From: Lentilactobacillus buchneri
GTDB lineage: Bacteria; Bacillota; Bacilli; Lactobacillales; Lactobacillaceae
NCBI RefSeq assembly: GCF_018314255.1
Contig: NZ_CP073066.1
Location: 2,232,001-2,296,000, forward strand
Reading direction: 5' to 3'
Length of the DNA: 64,000 nucleotides
The notes beneath the pieces are model-generated. The model had not been told where the DNA came from and made no database searches. It saw only the letters and a list, made by a program, of their open reading frames with translations. A program made the translations under genes and the position numbers. Position 1 is the first letter of the stretch. Each line of letters starts with the position of its first letter. This document shows positions 19,623 through 28,109 of the stretch, piece by piece.

Positions 19623-20134
19623 AAATTGTTGTTGTTAGTGATAGTCATGGAGATCGCGCCATTATCCAAGAATTGGTGAACAAATACGCCGGTCAAGTGG
19701 ATGCCATTTTCCATTGCGGCGATTCTGAATTACTAGCGGACGATCCATTAGTTTCTCAACTGCGGATTGTCCAGGGGAATATGGACTTTGCCGAATTTCC
19801 CGACCACCTGGTTCAAGAAATTAGCGGCAAACGAATCCTCTTGACTCATGGGCATCATCAAAATGTGAATGGTGGCCTGCTTAATTTGGAATTATATGCG
19901 CGGAGCTTATCCGCCGATATCGTCCTTTTTGGGCATACTCATCAATTAGGAGCTGTTTTTGACGATCAGATGCTGTTTGTGAATCCTGGAAGCATTGCCT
20001 ATCCACGTGGGCAATACGCCGGGTTGGGCGGTACCTATGCCATTATCAGCATGAATCAACGTAATTACACCGTTCAATATTACAACCGCCAATTTGAACC
20101 GGTGGCGAATTTGGAACTTCGTTTTCCGTTCTAA
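19619..20134 (+). CDS. YfcE/YsnB-type metallophosphoesterase
   Basis: A 171-aa calcineurin-like phosphodiesterase. Metal ligands are visible in SDSHGD, HCGDSE, GNMD, THGHH and GHTHQ, in the order of the MJ0936/YfcE family. The physiological substrate is unknown. The start ATG 19619 overlaps the rdgB stop as ATGA, so translation is coupled. cbpB follows after 22 bases. Confidence 0.9.
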   Translation: MKIVVVSDSHGDRAIIQELVNKYAGQVDAIFHCGDSELLADDPLVSQLRIVQGNMDFAEFPDHLVQEISGKRILLTHGHHQNVNGGLLNLELYARSLSADIVLFGHTHQLGAVFDDQMLFVNPGSIAYPRGQYAGLGGTYAIISMNQRNYTVQYYNRQFEPVANLELRFPF

Positions 20135-20156
20135 CCAAAAAGGAGTCTAGGATTAC

Positions 20157-20690
20157 ATGATCGATAAACCAATTGAGACCGTGATGCGTGAAAGTCACCG
20201 GGATATTTTAATCCCCGCTGATTTGGTCGCAACTGTCAATCAAGACAATGATCTCCAACACGTCTTCATGGTTTTGACGAAAGTTAAATACGCAAAAATT
20301 CCCGTGTTAGATAACGATAACCATTTCATGGGACTGGTTTCTTTACCCATGATTACTGAACTCATGATGCAGGATACCGGCATTACCAGTCGACCGCTTG
20401 AGTCAGTGAAAGTTAAGCAAATCATGCAAAAGGATGTCCCAACGATTTACGAGCGGGATAACCTGGAAGCCATTCTCAGGTATTTGGTGGATGAAAACTT
20501 TCTGGTCTACGTTGATTCTGAAAATCACTTTAAAGGAATCATTACCCGTCGGGAACTATTTAAAGAAATTAATTATTTGGCTCACAACTTTAATAAACAC
20601 TACATCGCTTTGCCGGTGTATAATCACAAATCCAAAAACGAAACCAAGCACGCCAAGATTCAAGGCTCCAAGGGTCTGATTAATCGATAA
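20157..20690 (+). CDS. cbpB: Cyclic-di-AMP-binding CBS domain protein CbpB
   Basis: A stand-alone tandem CBS-domain protein. Homologues (CbpB; DarB/YkuL in Bacillus) bind c-di-AMP and, in the apo state, stimulate the (p)ppGpp synthetase Rel. The 177-aa product has two CBS repeats: about 15-70 (KIPVLDNDNHFMGLVSL) and about 85-140 (VYVDSENHFKGIITRRELFKEI). The short basic C-terminal tail is family-typical. ATG 20157 follows AAAGGAGT. It closes the murI-rdgB operon before a terminator. Confidence 0.88.
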   Translation: MIDKPIETVMRESHRDILIPADLVATVNQDNDLQHVFMVLTKVKYAKIPVLDNDNHFMGLVSLPMITELMMQDTGITSRPLESVKVKQIMQKDVPTIYERDNLEAILRYLVDENFLVYVDSENHFKGIITRRELFKEINYLAHNFNKHYIALPVYNHKSKNETKHAKIQGSKGLINR

Positions 20691-20735
20691 TCCATTGGGT
20701 GAATATCGTTGATGGTTACAAAATTGAATTAAGTC

Positions 20736-20779
20736 AAAAAACGAGATTACTGACAAAATTTGCCGGCAATCTCGTTTTT
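20736..20779. terminator. Bidirectional terminator between cbpB and mscS
   Basis: AAAAACGAGATT (20736-20747) pairs with AATCTCGTTTTT (20768-20779); the loop contains a second small palindrome TTGCCGGCAA. A-run and T-run flank the stem, serving the convergent genes. Confidence 0.88.
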
Positions 20780-20806
20780 CTAAGAATTGGTCACTTTATT
20801 CAAACA

Positions 20807-21688
20807 TCAGTTGGCTTGTCCATTTACCATTGTTGGGCTCGCCGGCAGTTGAATCCCGGCTTCATTAATTGCAGCTAGATAGAAGGCCAAAAAGTTATGG
20901 GCAACTTCGTATTGGCTGCCGTTTTTTGTGGTGATATTTACCTGAACGACCAGTTTGCCGTTGGGGAGGCTAATGGTGCCAAGAATCTTGGGATCTCCGA
21001 TAATATCCGGATAGTGGGGGATCTGTTCTTCATTGACCTGGCGGATAATTTGGGTGACTTTATCAACTGGCGTTTGTGGGAAAATGCCAACTTGAATCAT
21101 CGCCGTCATATTGTTTCGAGACATGTTGGCAATGGTGGTGATGGTTCGGTTGGGGATGAAATTCAACGTGCCGTCGTCGCCGACAACCTGCGTGGTTCTC
21201 AGTCCGACTGCGGTTACCGTTCCTCTAATCGTGCCAATCTGGACGTACTCGCCAACTTCAATTTCCTTTTCAAGAAGAATGAAAAAGCCACTGACAATGT
21301 CAGTCACAAATCCTTGGGCACCAAGGCCAATTGCCAAGCTGAAGATCCCAGCTGAGGCGACCAGGGTTCCAACTGGCACCCCAACCGTTGAGAGAATGGA
21401 GTAAATCCAGAAGAACCATAGGCAGTAGTTCAAAATGTTCAGCGTCAGGGTGTGAAAGGTCTTGATCCGTTTTTCTGCCACGGTATTTTGATATTTGCGC
21501 CGATAGCGTTTGAAAAAATGATTAATCAGTCCTTTACCAATCCGACGAAAGAGTAAAAATAACAGACTGAATAAAATTAATAATCCGACTTTTTCCAGAA
21601 TCGTCATGGCCAGCTGATCCCAGTCAACCATGTTGAGATATTTTTGCCAATTAATGGCTAAAACTGTGAATTTTAAGGTATTTATCAT
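20807..21688 (-). CDS. MscS-family mechanosensitive ion channel
   Basis: A small-conductance channel that releases solutes on hypo-osmotic shock. The 293-aa product has hydrophobic segments near 27-47 and 80-130, then the pore-helix/MscS signature with Gly/Ala-rich GIFSLAIGLGAQGFVTDIVSG, EIEVGEYVQIGTIRGTV, and IPNRTITTIAN, followed by the cytoplasmic alpha/beta domain. The start chosen is ATG at 21688 because AGCGAGGA precedes it by 6 bases; a longer frame to 21772 has no such signal. It corresponds to the YkuT/YfkC type next to cbpB (YkuL). Confidence 0.9.
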   Translation of the reverse strand: MINTLKFTVLAINWQKYLNMVDWDQLAMTILEKVGLLILFSLLFLLFRRIGKGLINHFFKRYRRKYQNTVAEKRIKTFHTLTLNILNYCLWFFWIYSILSTVGVPVGTLVASAGIFSLAIGLGAQGFVTDIVSGFFILLEKEIEVGEYVQIGTIRGTVTAVGLRTTQVVGDDGTLNFIPNRTITTIANMSRNNMTAMIQVGIFPQTPVDKVTQIIRQVNEEQIPHYPDIIGDPKILGTISLPNGKLVVQVNITTKNGSQYEVAHNFLAFYLAAINEAGIQLPASPTMVNGQAN

Positions 21689-21765
21689 TGGGATTCCTCG
21701 CTTTGTGTATAATATCATCTTAGCAAATTGGTTCTGCAAAAGAAACCACTCTTCGTTCATTTTCA

Positions 21766-21794
21766 TTGTCAAACCATTGCTGGAATGCTATTCT
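21766..21794 (+). promoter_or_regulatory. Promoter of the DUF948-ytxH pair
   Basis: TTGTCA (21766-21771), 17-base spacer, TATTCT (21789-21794), 31 bases before the DUF948 start. Confidence 0.6.
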
Positions 21795-21824
21795 TAAGTA
21801 AATGTTGCACAAGGAGGAAGATCA

Positions 21825-22241
21825 ATGACTGCTGGACAAATAGCCGGCCTTATCGCCGCAATTGCATTTTTGCTTTTGGTAATCTTCATTGGCTTATTCT
21901 TAATGAAGGTAAGCAGAACTATTTCAGAAGTGAACCGCACAATTAAGACAATGACCAGTAATGTGGACGTCATTGCCAAACAAACTGATAATATTATGGC
22001 AACATCCAACGATTTACTGAAGGATGTTGATGACAAATTGAACATTGTCACACCGGTCTTTCAAGCCGCCGCTGATTTGGGTGAGAGTGTGTCAAGTTTA
22101 AATACCGCTACTCAAAACCTCACTAAACGGGTTAAAGATACTGGCAAAAAGGGTGTTTCAGCAGGGCTCGCCGGTAAGTTTGGCAAGAGTGCCTGGAACA
22201 TGTACCGCAATCGACACGGTTCAAAGGATACAACTAAATAA
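21825..22241 (+). CDS. DUF948 domain-containing protein (YtxG-like)
   Basis: A 138-aa protein with one N-terminal membrane segment (about 5-25, IAGLIAAIAFLLLVIFIGLFL cut short here) followed by an amphipathic coiled-coil region (TISEVNRTIKTMTSNVD) of the DUF948 type, and a basic C-terminus. The role is unknown; Bacillus ytxG belongs to the general stress regulon and lies with ytxH near ccpA, the same neighbourhood as here. ATG 21825 follows AAGGAGGAAG. Confidence 0.85.
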   Translation: MTAGQIAGLIAAIAFLLLVIFIGLFLMKVSRTISEVNRTIKTMTSNVDVIAKQTDNIMATSNDLLKDVDDKLNIVTPVFQAAADLGESVSSLNTATQNLTKRVKDTGKKGVSAGLAGKFGKSAWNMYRNRHGSKDTTK

Positions 22242-22262
22242 ACAATCGAAGGGATGATCAGA

Positions 22263-22727
22263 ATGGGTAAAAAATTAGCATTTGGCTTATTCGCTGGTGC
22301 ATTGGGTGCCGGTCTATATGCAGCCTACCAAAAATTGGATGAAGCAAAGAAGGCCCAACTCAAACGAGACGCCCGTCAAAAGGCTGATGAGTTGCGGGAT
22401 CGGGCAGTTGACTACGCGTTTTACGCCAACGATGCCGTCAGCGACTTAAAAGATGTGATTCATGATGAAATGCAAAATACCAAAGGGACTGTCAATGATG
22501 CCAAAACGCAATTCGCTGACAAAGCTAAATCTTTTGGTACCGACCAAGCAGCCGATGATGACGACGCTGACGACAATCAGGATGATATTGTTGTTGACGC
22601 TAAAGATGCCTTCCAAGATACCGGAATTCCCAAGGCTGCTGATGATTTGGATTCACAATCTGACCAGGATGACGGCGATAATGAGATTCCAATCACTGAC
22701 GACTCCGATAACAACGATAACAAATAA
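22263..22727 (+). CDS. YtxH-like membrane-anchored protein
   Basis: A 154-aa protein: short N-terminal glycine-rich membrane segment (LAFGLFAGALGAGLYAAY), an amphipathic helical part with repeated KAD.LRDRA-like units, then an Asp/Asn-rich tail (after about 95). This is the YtxH architecture. ATG 22263 is chosen over ATG 22254 because GAAGGG then has proper spacing. It lies 21 bases after the DUF948 gene and before a terminator. The function is unknown; a cell-envelope stress role is inferred from Bacillus context only. Confidence 0.75.
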   Translation: MGKKLAFGLFAGALGAGLYAAYQKLDEAKKAQLKRDARQKADELRDRAVDYAFYANDAVSDLKDVIHDEMQNTKGTVNDAKTQFADKAKSFGTDQAADDDDADDNQDDIVVDAKDAFQDTGIPKAADDLDSQSDQDDGDNEIPITDDSDNNDNK

Positions 22728-22810
22728 AAAACAACCTCAGTGTGCAATTTATCCAAACAGTCAAAGTCAAACTTCAGCTGTTGAGATAAGGCACAATGAG
22801 GTTGTTTTTT
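22726..22810. terminator. Bidirectional terminator between ytxH-like gene and pepQ
   Basis: AAAAAACAACCTCA (22726-22739) pairs perfectly with TGAGGTTGTTTTTT (22797-22810); inside, TGTGC and GATAAGGCACA extend the stem imperfectly, leaving a long loop. Confidence 0.85.
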
Positions 22811-22822
22811 TGATGCTGTTAA

Positions 22823-23923
22823 TTATTGTTCAATGTAGCGTAATTCCTTGGTTGTGTGCGTAAATGGTTCGCAGCCATCTTCGGTAATGTGAACACAATC
22901 TTCAATTCTGACACCAGCAACGTTTGGAATGTAAATGCCAGGCTCAATTGAGAAGCACATCCCCGGTTGAAGTTCCATCTTGTTGCCAGCCATGATAGAT
23001 GGGAATTCGTGCTCACTCATGCCCATCCCATGACCCAACCGATGAATGAAGTATTCCCCGTAGCCGGCTTTGGTGATGACATCGCGAGCAATCTTATCCA
23101 GTTCCTCAGCGGTTATTCCCGGTTTAGCAGCTTCTTGGGCAGCCAGCTGTGCTTCCAGACAAACTTGATAGATGTCCATTGATTTTTCATCCGGTTTACC
23201 GACTGCGATAGTTCTCGAAGCATCACTAATGTAGCCGTCCCAGACAGTTCCGAGATCAAATAAGACCAGCTGGTTATTCTGGACTTTATTTTCACTGGTT
23301 GCCCCATGGGGTTCTGCGGCGTGGGGGCCGGCTTGAACAAGGGAAGGGAAACTGAGTTCCATGATCCCGTTTTTCATCAGTGCATATTGGAGATCGGCGG
23401 CGATTTGGTCTTCTGTTTTACCAACCTGGACGGCTTCAAATCCGGTTTGTAATGCAAAATCGTCCCACTTGCCGGCAATTTTCAATTTTTCAATTTCGTC
23501 AGCCGATTTAATTAACCGCATTTGTTCGATCAATGGGGTCAGGTTCGCTGAGAAATCCGCGTTGGGAAGAACTTGTTGGAGAGCTTCCAATCGTTCTACC
23601 TGGAGCTGGGATTTTTCAATTGCAAAATGACTGTCGTCGGTATTTCTGGCATGAATTTGATCGGCAATCATCACCCAAGGGTCTTCGTGGTCGAGGTAGC
23701 CATAGACTGGGGATGAAAAGCCGGTATCTTTAATGGCTTCTGATTCCAGTGCCGGGCCAAAGATAAATGGTTCCTGATCTTTAAAAATGGCCATCAGTAA
23801 GACTCTTTCAACCGGATCACTATAAAATCCGGTGAGGTATTGGATCGTTTTAGGGTCGGTAATCAGTGCGATGTCTTGGCCGTTATCAGCCAGCCACCGT
23901 TGAATTTGTTCTATCTTGTTCAT
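22823..23923 (-). CDS. pepQ: Xaa-Pro dipeptidase (M24 metallopeptidase)
   Basis: Prolidase that splits X-Pro dipeptides from peptide uptake. The 366-aa product has the creatinase N-domain (DNGQDIALITDPKTIQYLTGF) and the pita-bread catalytic domain with all five metal ligands: the aspartates in FDLGTVWDGYISDAS, the histidine in HRLGHGMGMSEHE, and the glutamates in SIEPGIYIP and VRIEDCV. It is divergent from ccpA with a 218-base shared promoter region, the standard pepQ/ccpA arrangement of lactobacilli. ATG at 23923 follows AAGGAGTG. Confidence 0.95.
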   Translation of the reverse strand: MNKIEQIQRWLADNGQDIALITDPKTIQYLTGFYSDPVERVLLMAIFKDQEPFIFGPALESEAIKDTGFSSPVYGYLDHEDPWVMIADQIHARNTDDSHFAIEKSQLQVERLEALQQVLPNADFSANLTPLIEQMRLIKSADEIEKLKIAGKWDDFALQTGFEAVQVGKTEDQIAADLQYALMKNGIMELSFPSLVQAGPHAAEPHGATSENKVQNNQLVLFDLGTVWDGYISDASRTIAVGKPDEKSMDIYQVCLEAQLAAQEAAKPGITAEELDKIARDVITKAGYGEYFIHRLGHGMGMSEHEFPSIMAGNKMELQPGMCFSIEPGIYIPNVAGVRIEDCVHITEDGCEPFTHTTKELRYIEQ

Positions 23924-24037
23924 AGGATCACTCCTTCATTATTTTATCCACAGTATATCATACAAAATTCTTCTCAATTATCGCCGTAAAGTTCCGTTTT
24001 CACTTGAATTTTCAGCAATCTTAGTTTATGATTTAAC

Positions 24038-24051
24038 TGAAAACGTTTTCA
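24038..24051 (+). promoter_or_regulatory. cre operator (CcpA site) in the ccpA promoter
   Basis: TGAAAACGTTTTCA is a perfect 14-base palindrome and fits the cre consensus TGWNANCGNTNWCA at every position. It ends 2 bases before the -35 hexamer of ccpA. A second, imperfect half-match TGAAAACCTTTTTA (24058-24071) covers the spacer. This indicates CcpA autoregulation and possible effects on divergent pepQ. Confidence 0.85.
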
Positions 24052-24053
24052 AT

Positions 24054-24082
24054 TTGCTGAAAACCTTTTTATTTGGTATATT
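24054..24082 (+). promoter_or_regulatory. Promoter of ccpA
   Basis: TTGCTG (24054-24059), 17-base spacer, TATATT (24077-24082), directly downstream of the cre palindrome and 60 bases before the ccpA start. Confidence 0.65.
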
Positions 24083-24141
24083 AGATGATGTTTTGAAAAT
24101 CGATGAAAACATATTCTAACGAGAAAGAAAGGGCTATCTTT

Positions 24142-25143
24142 ATGGATAAACAAACAATTACAATTTATGACGTTGCCAGAGAAGCAAGCGTGTCGATGGC
24201 AACCGTTTCTCGAGTAGTTAATGGAAATGCCAATGTAAAGCCGGCAACCCGGAAAAAAGTGCTCGACGTAATCGAAAAATTGGATTACAGGCCCAACGCC
24301 GTTGCCAGAGGTTTAGCAAGTAAGAAAACCACGACTGTCGGCGTCATTGCCCCAGATGTAACCAATATGTATTTTGCCTCATTGGCGCGTGGGATTGACG
24401 ATGTTGCGACCATGTATAAATACAATATTATCCTGACCAATTCAGACTCCAATAACGAAAAAGAAGTTAAGGTGTTAAATACCTTGCTCTCCAAACAAGT
24501 TGACGGCATTATTTTCATGGGTAACGAAATTAACGATAAGCTCCGTGAAGAATTCAAGCGAACTAAAACGCCAATCGTGTTTGCCGGATCAGTAGATGAA
24601 GAAGATCTCTACGCGAGAGTCAACATCGACTACGTTGCCGCTGTCCAAGAAGAGGTTAAGAACCTGATTGATCGTGGTAATCGGCGAGTTGCCTTCGTTT
24701 GTGGCCCCTTGGAGCAGGCGATTAACGGCAAATTCCGTCTGAAAGGCTACAAACAGGCCTTAAAGAGCGCTGGAATCCCTTACGACGAGAAGCTGGTCTT
24801 TGAAACTGATGATACATACAAGACCGGAACCTTGCTTCAGCCAGCATTAATGGCAGTTAACGCCACCGCTGCGATGGTTACCGATGACGAGTTGGCGGCC
24901 GGTATCATGAACGGTATGTCAGATGCCGATGTCAAAGTTCCTGATGACTTTGAAATTATCACCAGTAACGATACCAAGTTAACCGAAATGGTTCGACCAA
25001 AGATGTCTTCAATTACACAGCCATTGTATGACATTGGTGCCGTTGCCATGCGTCTGTTGACTAAATTGATGCACAACGAACCGGTTGACGAAAAAAATGT
25101 GTTGCTCCCATACGGTTTGATGAAGCGTGAATCTACCAAATAA
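24142..25143 (+). CDS. ccpA: Catabolite control protein A (LacI family)
   Basis: CcpA with HPr-Ser46-P binds cre sites to repress or activate carbon-metabolism genes. The 333-aa product has the LacI-type helix-turn-helix TIYDVAREASVSMATVSRVV (about 6-25), hinge helix YRPNAVARGLASKKT, and a periplasmic-binding-protein-like effector domain (VGVIAPDVTNMYFASLARGID). ATG 24142 gives the canonical start MDKQTITIYDVA; the frame runs back to 24103 without support. Divergent pepQ, the cre site and the YtxG/YtxH neighbours all favour CcpA over other LacI members. Confidence 0.95.
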   Translation: MDKQTITIYDVAREASVSMATVSRVVNGNANVKPATRKKVLDVIEKLDYRPNAVARGLASKKTTTVGVIAPDVTNMYFASLARGIDDVATMYKYNIILTNSDSNNEKEVKVLNTLLSKQVDGIIFMGNEINDKLREEFKRTKTPIVFAGSVDEEDLYARVNIDYVAAVQEEVKNLIDRGNRRVAFVCGPLEQAINGKFRLKGYKQALKSAGIPYDEKLVFETDDTYKTGTLLQPALMAVNATAAMVTDDELAAGIMNGMSDADVKVPDDFEIITSNDTKLTEMVRPKMSSITQPLYDIGAVAMRLLTKLMHNEPVDEKNVLLPYGLMKRESTK

Positions 25144-25157
25144 TCAGGTATCAAATC

Positions 25158-25189
25158 AAAGGAGTGGACCGTGGCGATTCGCTCTTTTT
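25158..25189 (+). terminator. Possible terminator after ccpA
   Basis: AAAGGAGTG (25158-25166) can pair with CGCTCTTTT (25180-25188), 9 bp with two G-U pairs, followed by T. Modest stability. Confidence 0.5.
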
Positions 25190-25237
25190 GTTCTGGAAAC
25201 TGGTTTGAAAAGCCGCCACATATTTGGCCGCGCTTTC

Positions 25238-25266
25238 TTGAAAGAGGGGGGCGTATCTGGTAGAAT
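25238..25266 (+). promoter_or_regulatory. Promoter of yebC
   Basis: TTGAAA (25238-25243), 17-base spacer containing a G-run, TAGAAT (25261-25266), 52 bases before the yebC start. Confidence 0.6.
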
Positions 25267-25317
25267 ATTGACGTATGTTTGTAACCAGCTAATAAATTTT
25301 AGAAAAGAGGAGTTATT

Positions 25318-26049
25318 ATGTCAGGACATTCAAAATGGCATAACATTCAGGGGCGTAAAAACGCTCAGGATGCTAAACGTGGAAAAATTTTCCAAAAAAT
25401 ATCACGTGACTTGTATCAAGCCGCTAAAAAAGGTGATCCTGATCCAGAAAACAATCCTCAGTTGCGTCTAGTGATGGAAAAAGCACGGGCTGCCAATATG
25501 CCAAAGGATAACGTTCAACGTGCGATCGATAAGGCTTCCGGTATTGGTGGAGCTAAGTTCGAAGAAATTACTTACGAGGGTTATGGTCCTGGTGGTACAG
25601 CCATCATGGTTTCTGCTTTGACTGATAACAAGAACCGAACTGCTGCCGCAATTCGTTCTGCATTCACTCATCATGGCGGAACCCTTGGAACAAGTGGATC
25701 AGTTTCATACATGTTTGATCGAAAGGGTTATATTGTGATTCTGCGCGATGGTCTTGACACCGACGAAGACACAATGTTGATGGACGCGCTTGATGCCGGT
25801 GCCGATGATATGAAGACCAGTGATGATGAATTCGAAATCTTCACTGATCCCAAATCAATGGACGACGTCCGCGACGCTTTGCAGGAAAAAGGCTACGACT
25901 TGGATACTGCCGAAGTTCGTCTTTTCCCTGAAAACACGACAGAAGTTCCAGAGGACAAGATTTCTCAATACACTGGTTTAATTGACGAACTCGAAGAAAA
26001 CGACGACGTCCAAGACGTTTACGAAGCCGCTACTTTACCAGAAGAATAA
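25318..26049 (+). CDS. yebC: YebC/TACO1/PmpR family protein
   Basis: Family members were described as transcription regulators and, more recently, as translation factors that relieve ribosome stalling on proline-rich stretches. The 243-aa product has the highly conserved N-terminus [40 protein letters not shown], and [19 protein letters not shown]. Length and motifs are complete. ATG 25318 follows AGAGGAG. It is monocistronic between its own promoter and terminator, and comGA lies downstream, the usual lactobacilli order yebC-comG. Confidence 0.94.
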   Translation: MSGHSKWHNIQGRKNAQDAKRGKIFQKISRDLYQAAKKGDPDPENNPQLRLVMEKARAANMPKDNVQRAIDKASGIGGAKFEEITYEGYGPGGTAIMVSALTDNKNRTAAAIRSAFTHHGGTLGTSGSVSYMFDRKGYIVILRDGLDTDEDTMLMDALDAGADDMKTSDDEFEIFTDPKSMDDVRDALQEKGYDLDTAEVRLFPENTTEVPEDKISQYTGLIDELEENDDVQDVYEAATLPEE

Positions 26050-26071
26050 TTTAATATGATTTCAGTGTCTC

Positions 26072-26102
26072 AATGGCCGATCATTTGATCGGTCATTTTT
26101 TT
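26072..26102 (+). terminator. Rho-independent terminator after yebC
   Basis: AATGGCCGATCA (26072-26083) pairs with TGATCGGTCATT (26086-26097) with one G-U, very short loop, followed by a T-run to 26102. Confidence 0.88.
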
Positions 26103-26208
26103 ATGCTTTGATAAATAAAATTCAACTTTTCATTCGTATGTATTACATGTGAGGTGAATGAAATGGAAATTAGTCAGCAAGTTAATGGTCTTTTGAATGA
26201 AGCCATTA

Positions 26209-27251
26209 GGTAGATTGCAAATTTAATCCGAATTTTTTGACAAATTGGTCAGCATGACCTGATAAGGTGTTTGCCAGTCAAGTATTTTAAGTGGTCTCTG
26301 ATTAATTTCGAGTAAGGTGGTTTTCAAGCCTTGAGCACTAATGTGCTCAAAATAAGTCCCCTTAGGATAAAAATAGCGTAAGTTCCGATTAAATCGTTCA
26401 TTACTGCCGCGCTCAGCTGGCGTATAAGCATGGCAGTAATAGGTCTTAATACCATATTGTGATTCAAGTGATACTAGCCCACTAAACTCAGTGCCACGGT
26501 CCACAGTAAAGCTGTGCACCGGACCATTAAAAGTGGTTAGGAACTTAGTTAGTGCTTCATTAACAGTCGCTGTCGTCCGATCTTTTAACCGGTATGCCCA
26601 AAGGAACCGTGATTTGCGATCGATTAAAGTTAATAAAACTGCCTTACTATGCCCACGAGGACCAACGACTGTATCTAGTTCAAAATCGCCGATGCGATTA
26701 CGTTGATTAATCATCATGGGACGCTGTTCAATTGATCGCCCCAAAGATTGATTATATTTGGATCGTTGGTCAACGTTACGCCGTTGGCGTACGCCATGTT
26801 CAGGTAGATCATTCAAGGAGAAATCAATTCTCCCCTGATTTAGCCAATTATAAATAGATTTAGTAGCTAGTTTAAATTCGTGAGCAATCATTCCTGGTGA
26901 CCAGCTTAGACGTAAATGGTTGAGAATTTTTTGCTTTAACTCATCGCTCAGCTTAGTTTTCCGACCACATCGTGATCGCTTGTATTCGGCATCTGTTTGT
27001 GCTAATTCAGCCTGATAAGGTTGACATCGAGATAATTCATAAGAAATTGTTGACGGTGATCGGTTCAGCCGAACGCCCATTTGGATATTGGACAGCCCTA
27101 GTTCACAAAAGGTTTCGATTTTAATTCGTTCGGAATAGGTTATACTAGACAAAAGATCAGCTCCTAAAAGATGGGTTTGTGGTAAACACCATTTTAAAGG
27201 AAGCTGATCTTTTTTGCCCGAACAGCGTTCGGATTAATTTTACAATCTACC
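26209..27251 (-). mobile_element. IS30-family insertion sequence inside comGA
   Basis: 1043 bp, bounded by imperfect inverted repeats: left end GGTAGATTGCAAATTTAATC (26209-26228) and the complement of the right end, which differs at two positions over 24 bases. The 4-bp direct repeat ATTA lies at 26205-26208 and 27252-27255. Removing the element plus one ATTA restores the comGA frame exactly. The transposase is intact and antisense to comGA, so the element may still be active. Confidence 0.93.
26223..27152 (-). CDS. IS30-family transposase
   Basis: A 309-aa DDE transposase. The N-terminal half has the IS30 helix-turn-helix pair (LGLSNIQMGVRLNRSPSTIS and LSWSPGMIAHEF). The catalytic triad is visible in GDFELDTVVG, FTVDRGTEF and PAERGSNERFN. 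Nothing is truncated. The start is ATG at 27152; a ribosome binding site AGGAGCTG lies upstream on the minus strand. It is transcribed against the comG operon. Confidence 0.95.
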   Translation of the reverse strand: MSSITYSERIKIETFCELGLSNIQMGVRLNRSPSTISYELSRCQPYQAELAQTDAEYKRSRCGRKTKLSDELKQKILNHLRLSWSPGMIAHEFKLATKSIYNWLNQGRIDFSLNDLPEHGVRQRRNVDQRSKYNQSLGRSIEQRPMMINQRNRIGDFELDTVVGPRGHSKAVLLTLIDRKSRFLWAYRLKDRTTATVNEALTKFLTTFNGPVHSFTVDRGTEFSGLVSLESQYGIKTYYCHAYTPAERGSNERFNRNLRYFYPKGTYFEHISAQGLKTTLLEINQRPLKILDWQTPYQVMLTNLSKNSD

Positions 27252-28109
27252 ATTAAAACACAAGCCAGTGATCTTTATTTTTTACCTGAAGGAGACGAAT
27301 ACCTGGTAAAAATTCGTAATGCAAACGAAGTCGTTGTTTGGGATAAAATCGGCTATCTGCAGGCGAGACGGATGATGAACTATTGCAAGTACATCGCAGA
27401 TATGGCATTAAGTGAACAACGGCGGCCACAAATTGGGTCGATGGATTGGCATTTTGGTGATAACCAATATTTTTTACGATTATCCTCGGTCGGTAATTTC
27501 ACGGGGTTGGAGTCACTGGTCATCCGGATTATCTATCAGCTTGATGATGTGCACGCGGCATTTTTTGAAGAAAAACAAGTTCAACTAATTTCCGAAATGA
27601 GTCGAAAACGCGGACTCATTGTCTTTTCCGGGCCAACCGGCTCTGGGAAAACAACCACCATTTATAATTTGGTAAATCAGATGGTTTCCGACCAATTTGT
27701 GATGACGATCGAAGACCCGATTGAAATTAGGGAACCGCTTTTTTTACAGCTCCAGGTTAATCACGATGCAGGGATGGACTACACCGACTTGATTAAGGTG
27801 GGCCTGCGTCATCGGCCTGACGTCTTTATCGTCGGCGAAATCCGTGATGCAATGACAGCAGAGGCAGCAATCAAAGCCGCTCTGAGTGGCCATTTGGTCT
27901 ACACCACCGTCCACGCTCAGGATCCGGTTGGGGTCATTGATCGGCTCAAACAGCTCGGAATCAGCGACGAATTTATTGCCCAAGCCTTAACCGGCGTCGC
28001 TTATCAGCGGCTGATTCCAACCACCGACGGCAAACAGCGGCAATGTTGATGGGACATGATTATTCAGAGTTGGTCAATATGAATACATACGATTGGGGTG
28101 AATGGCAGG

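Noticed and set aside
26125..26160. Cin-box or ComK-box for the comG operon (CATTCGTATG, AAAATTCAACTTTT)
   Set aside because: The TACGAAT-like element is on the wrong strand for a ComX (sigma-H) promoter, and the AAAA/TTTT pair has 6 rather than 5 bases between; not convincing.
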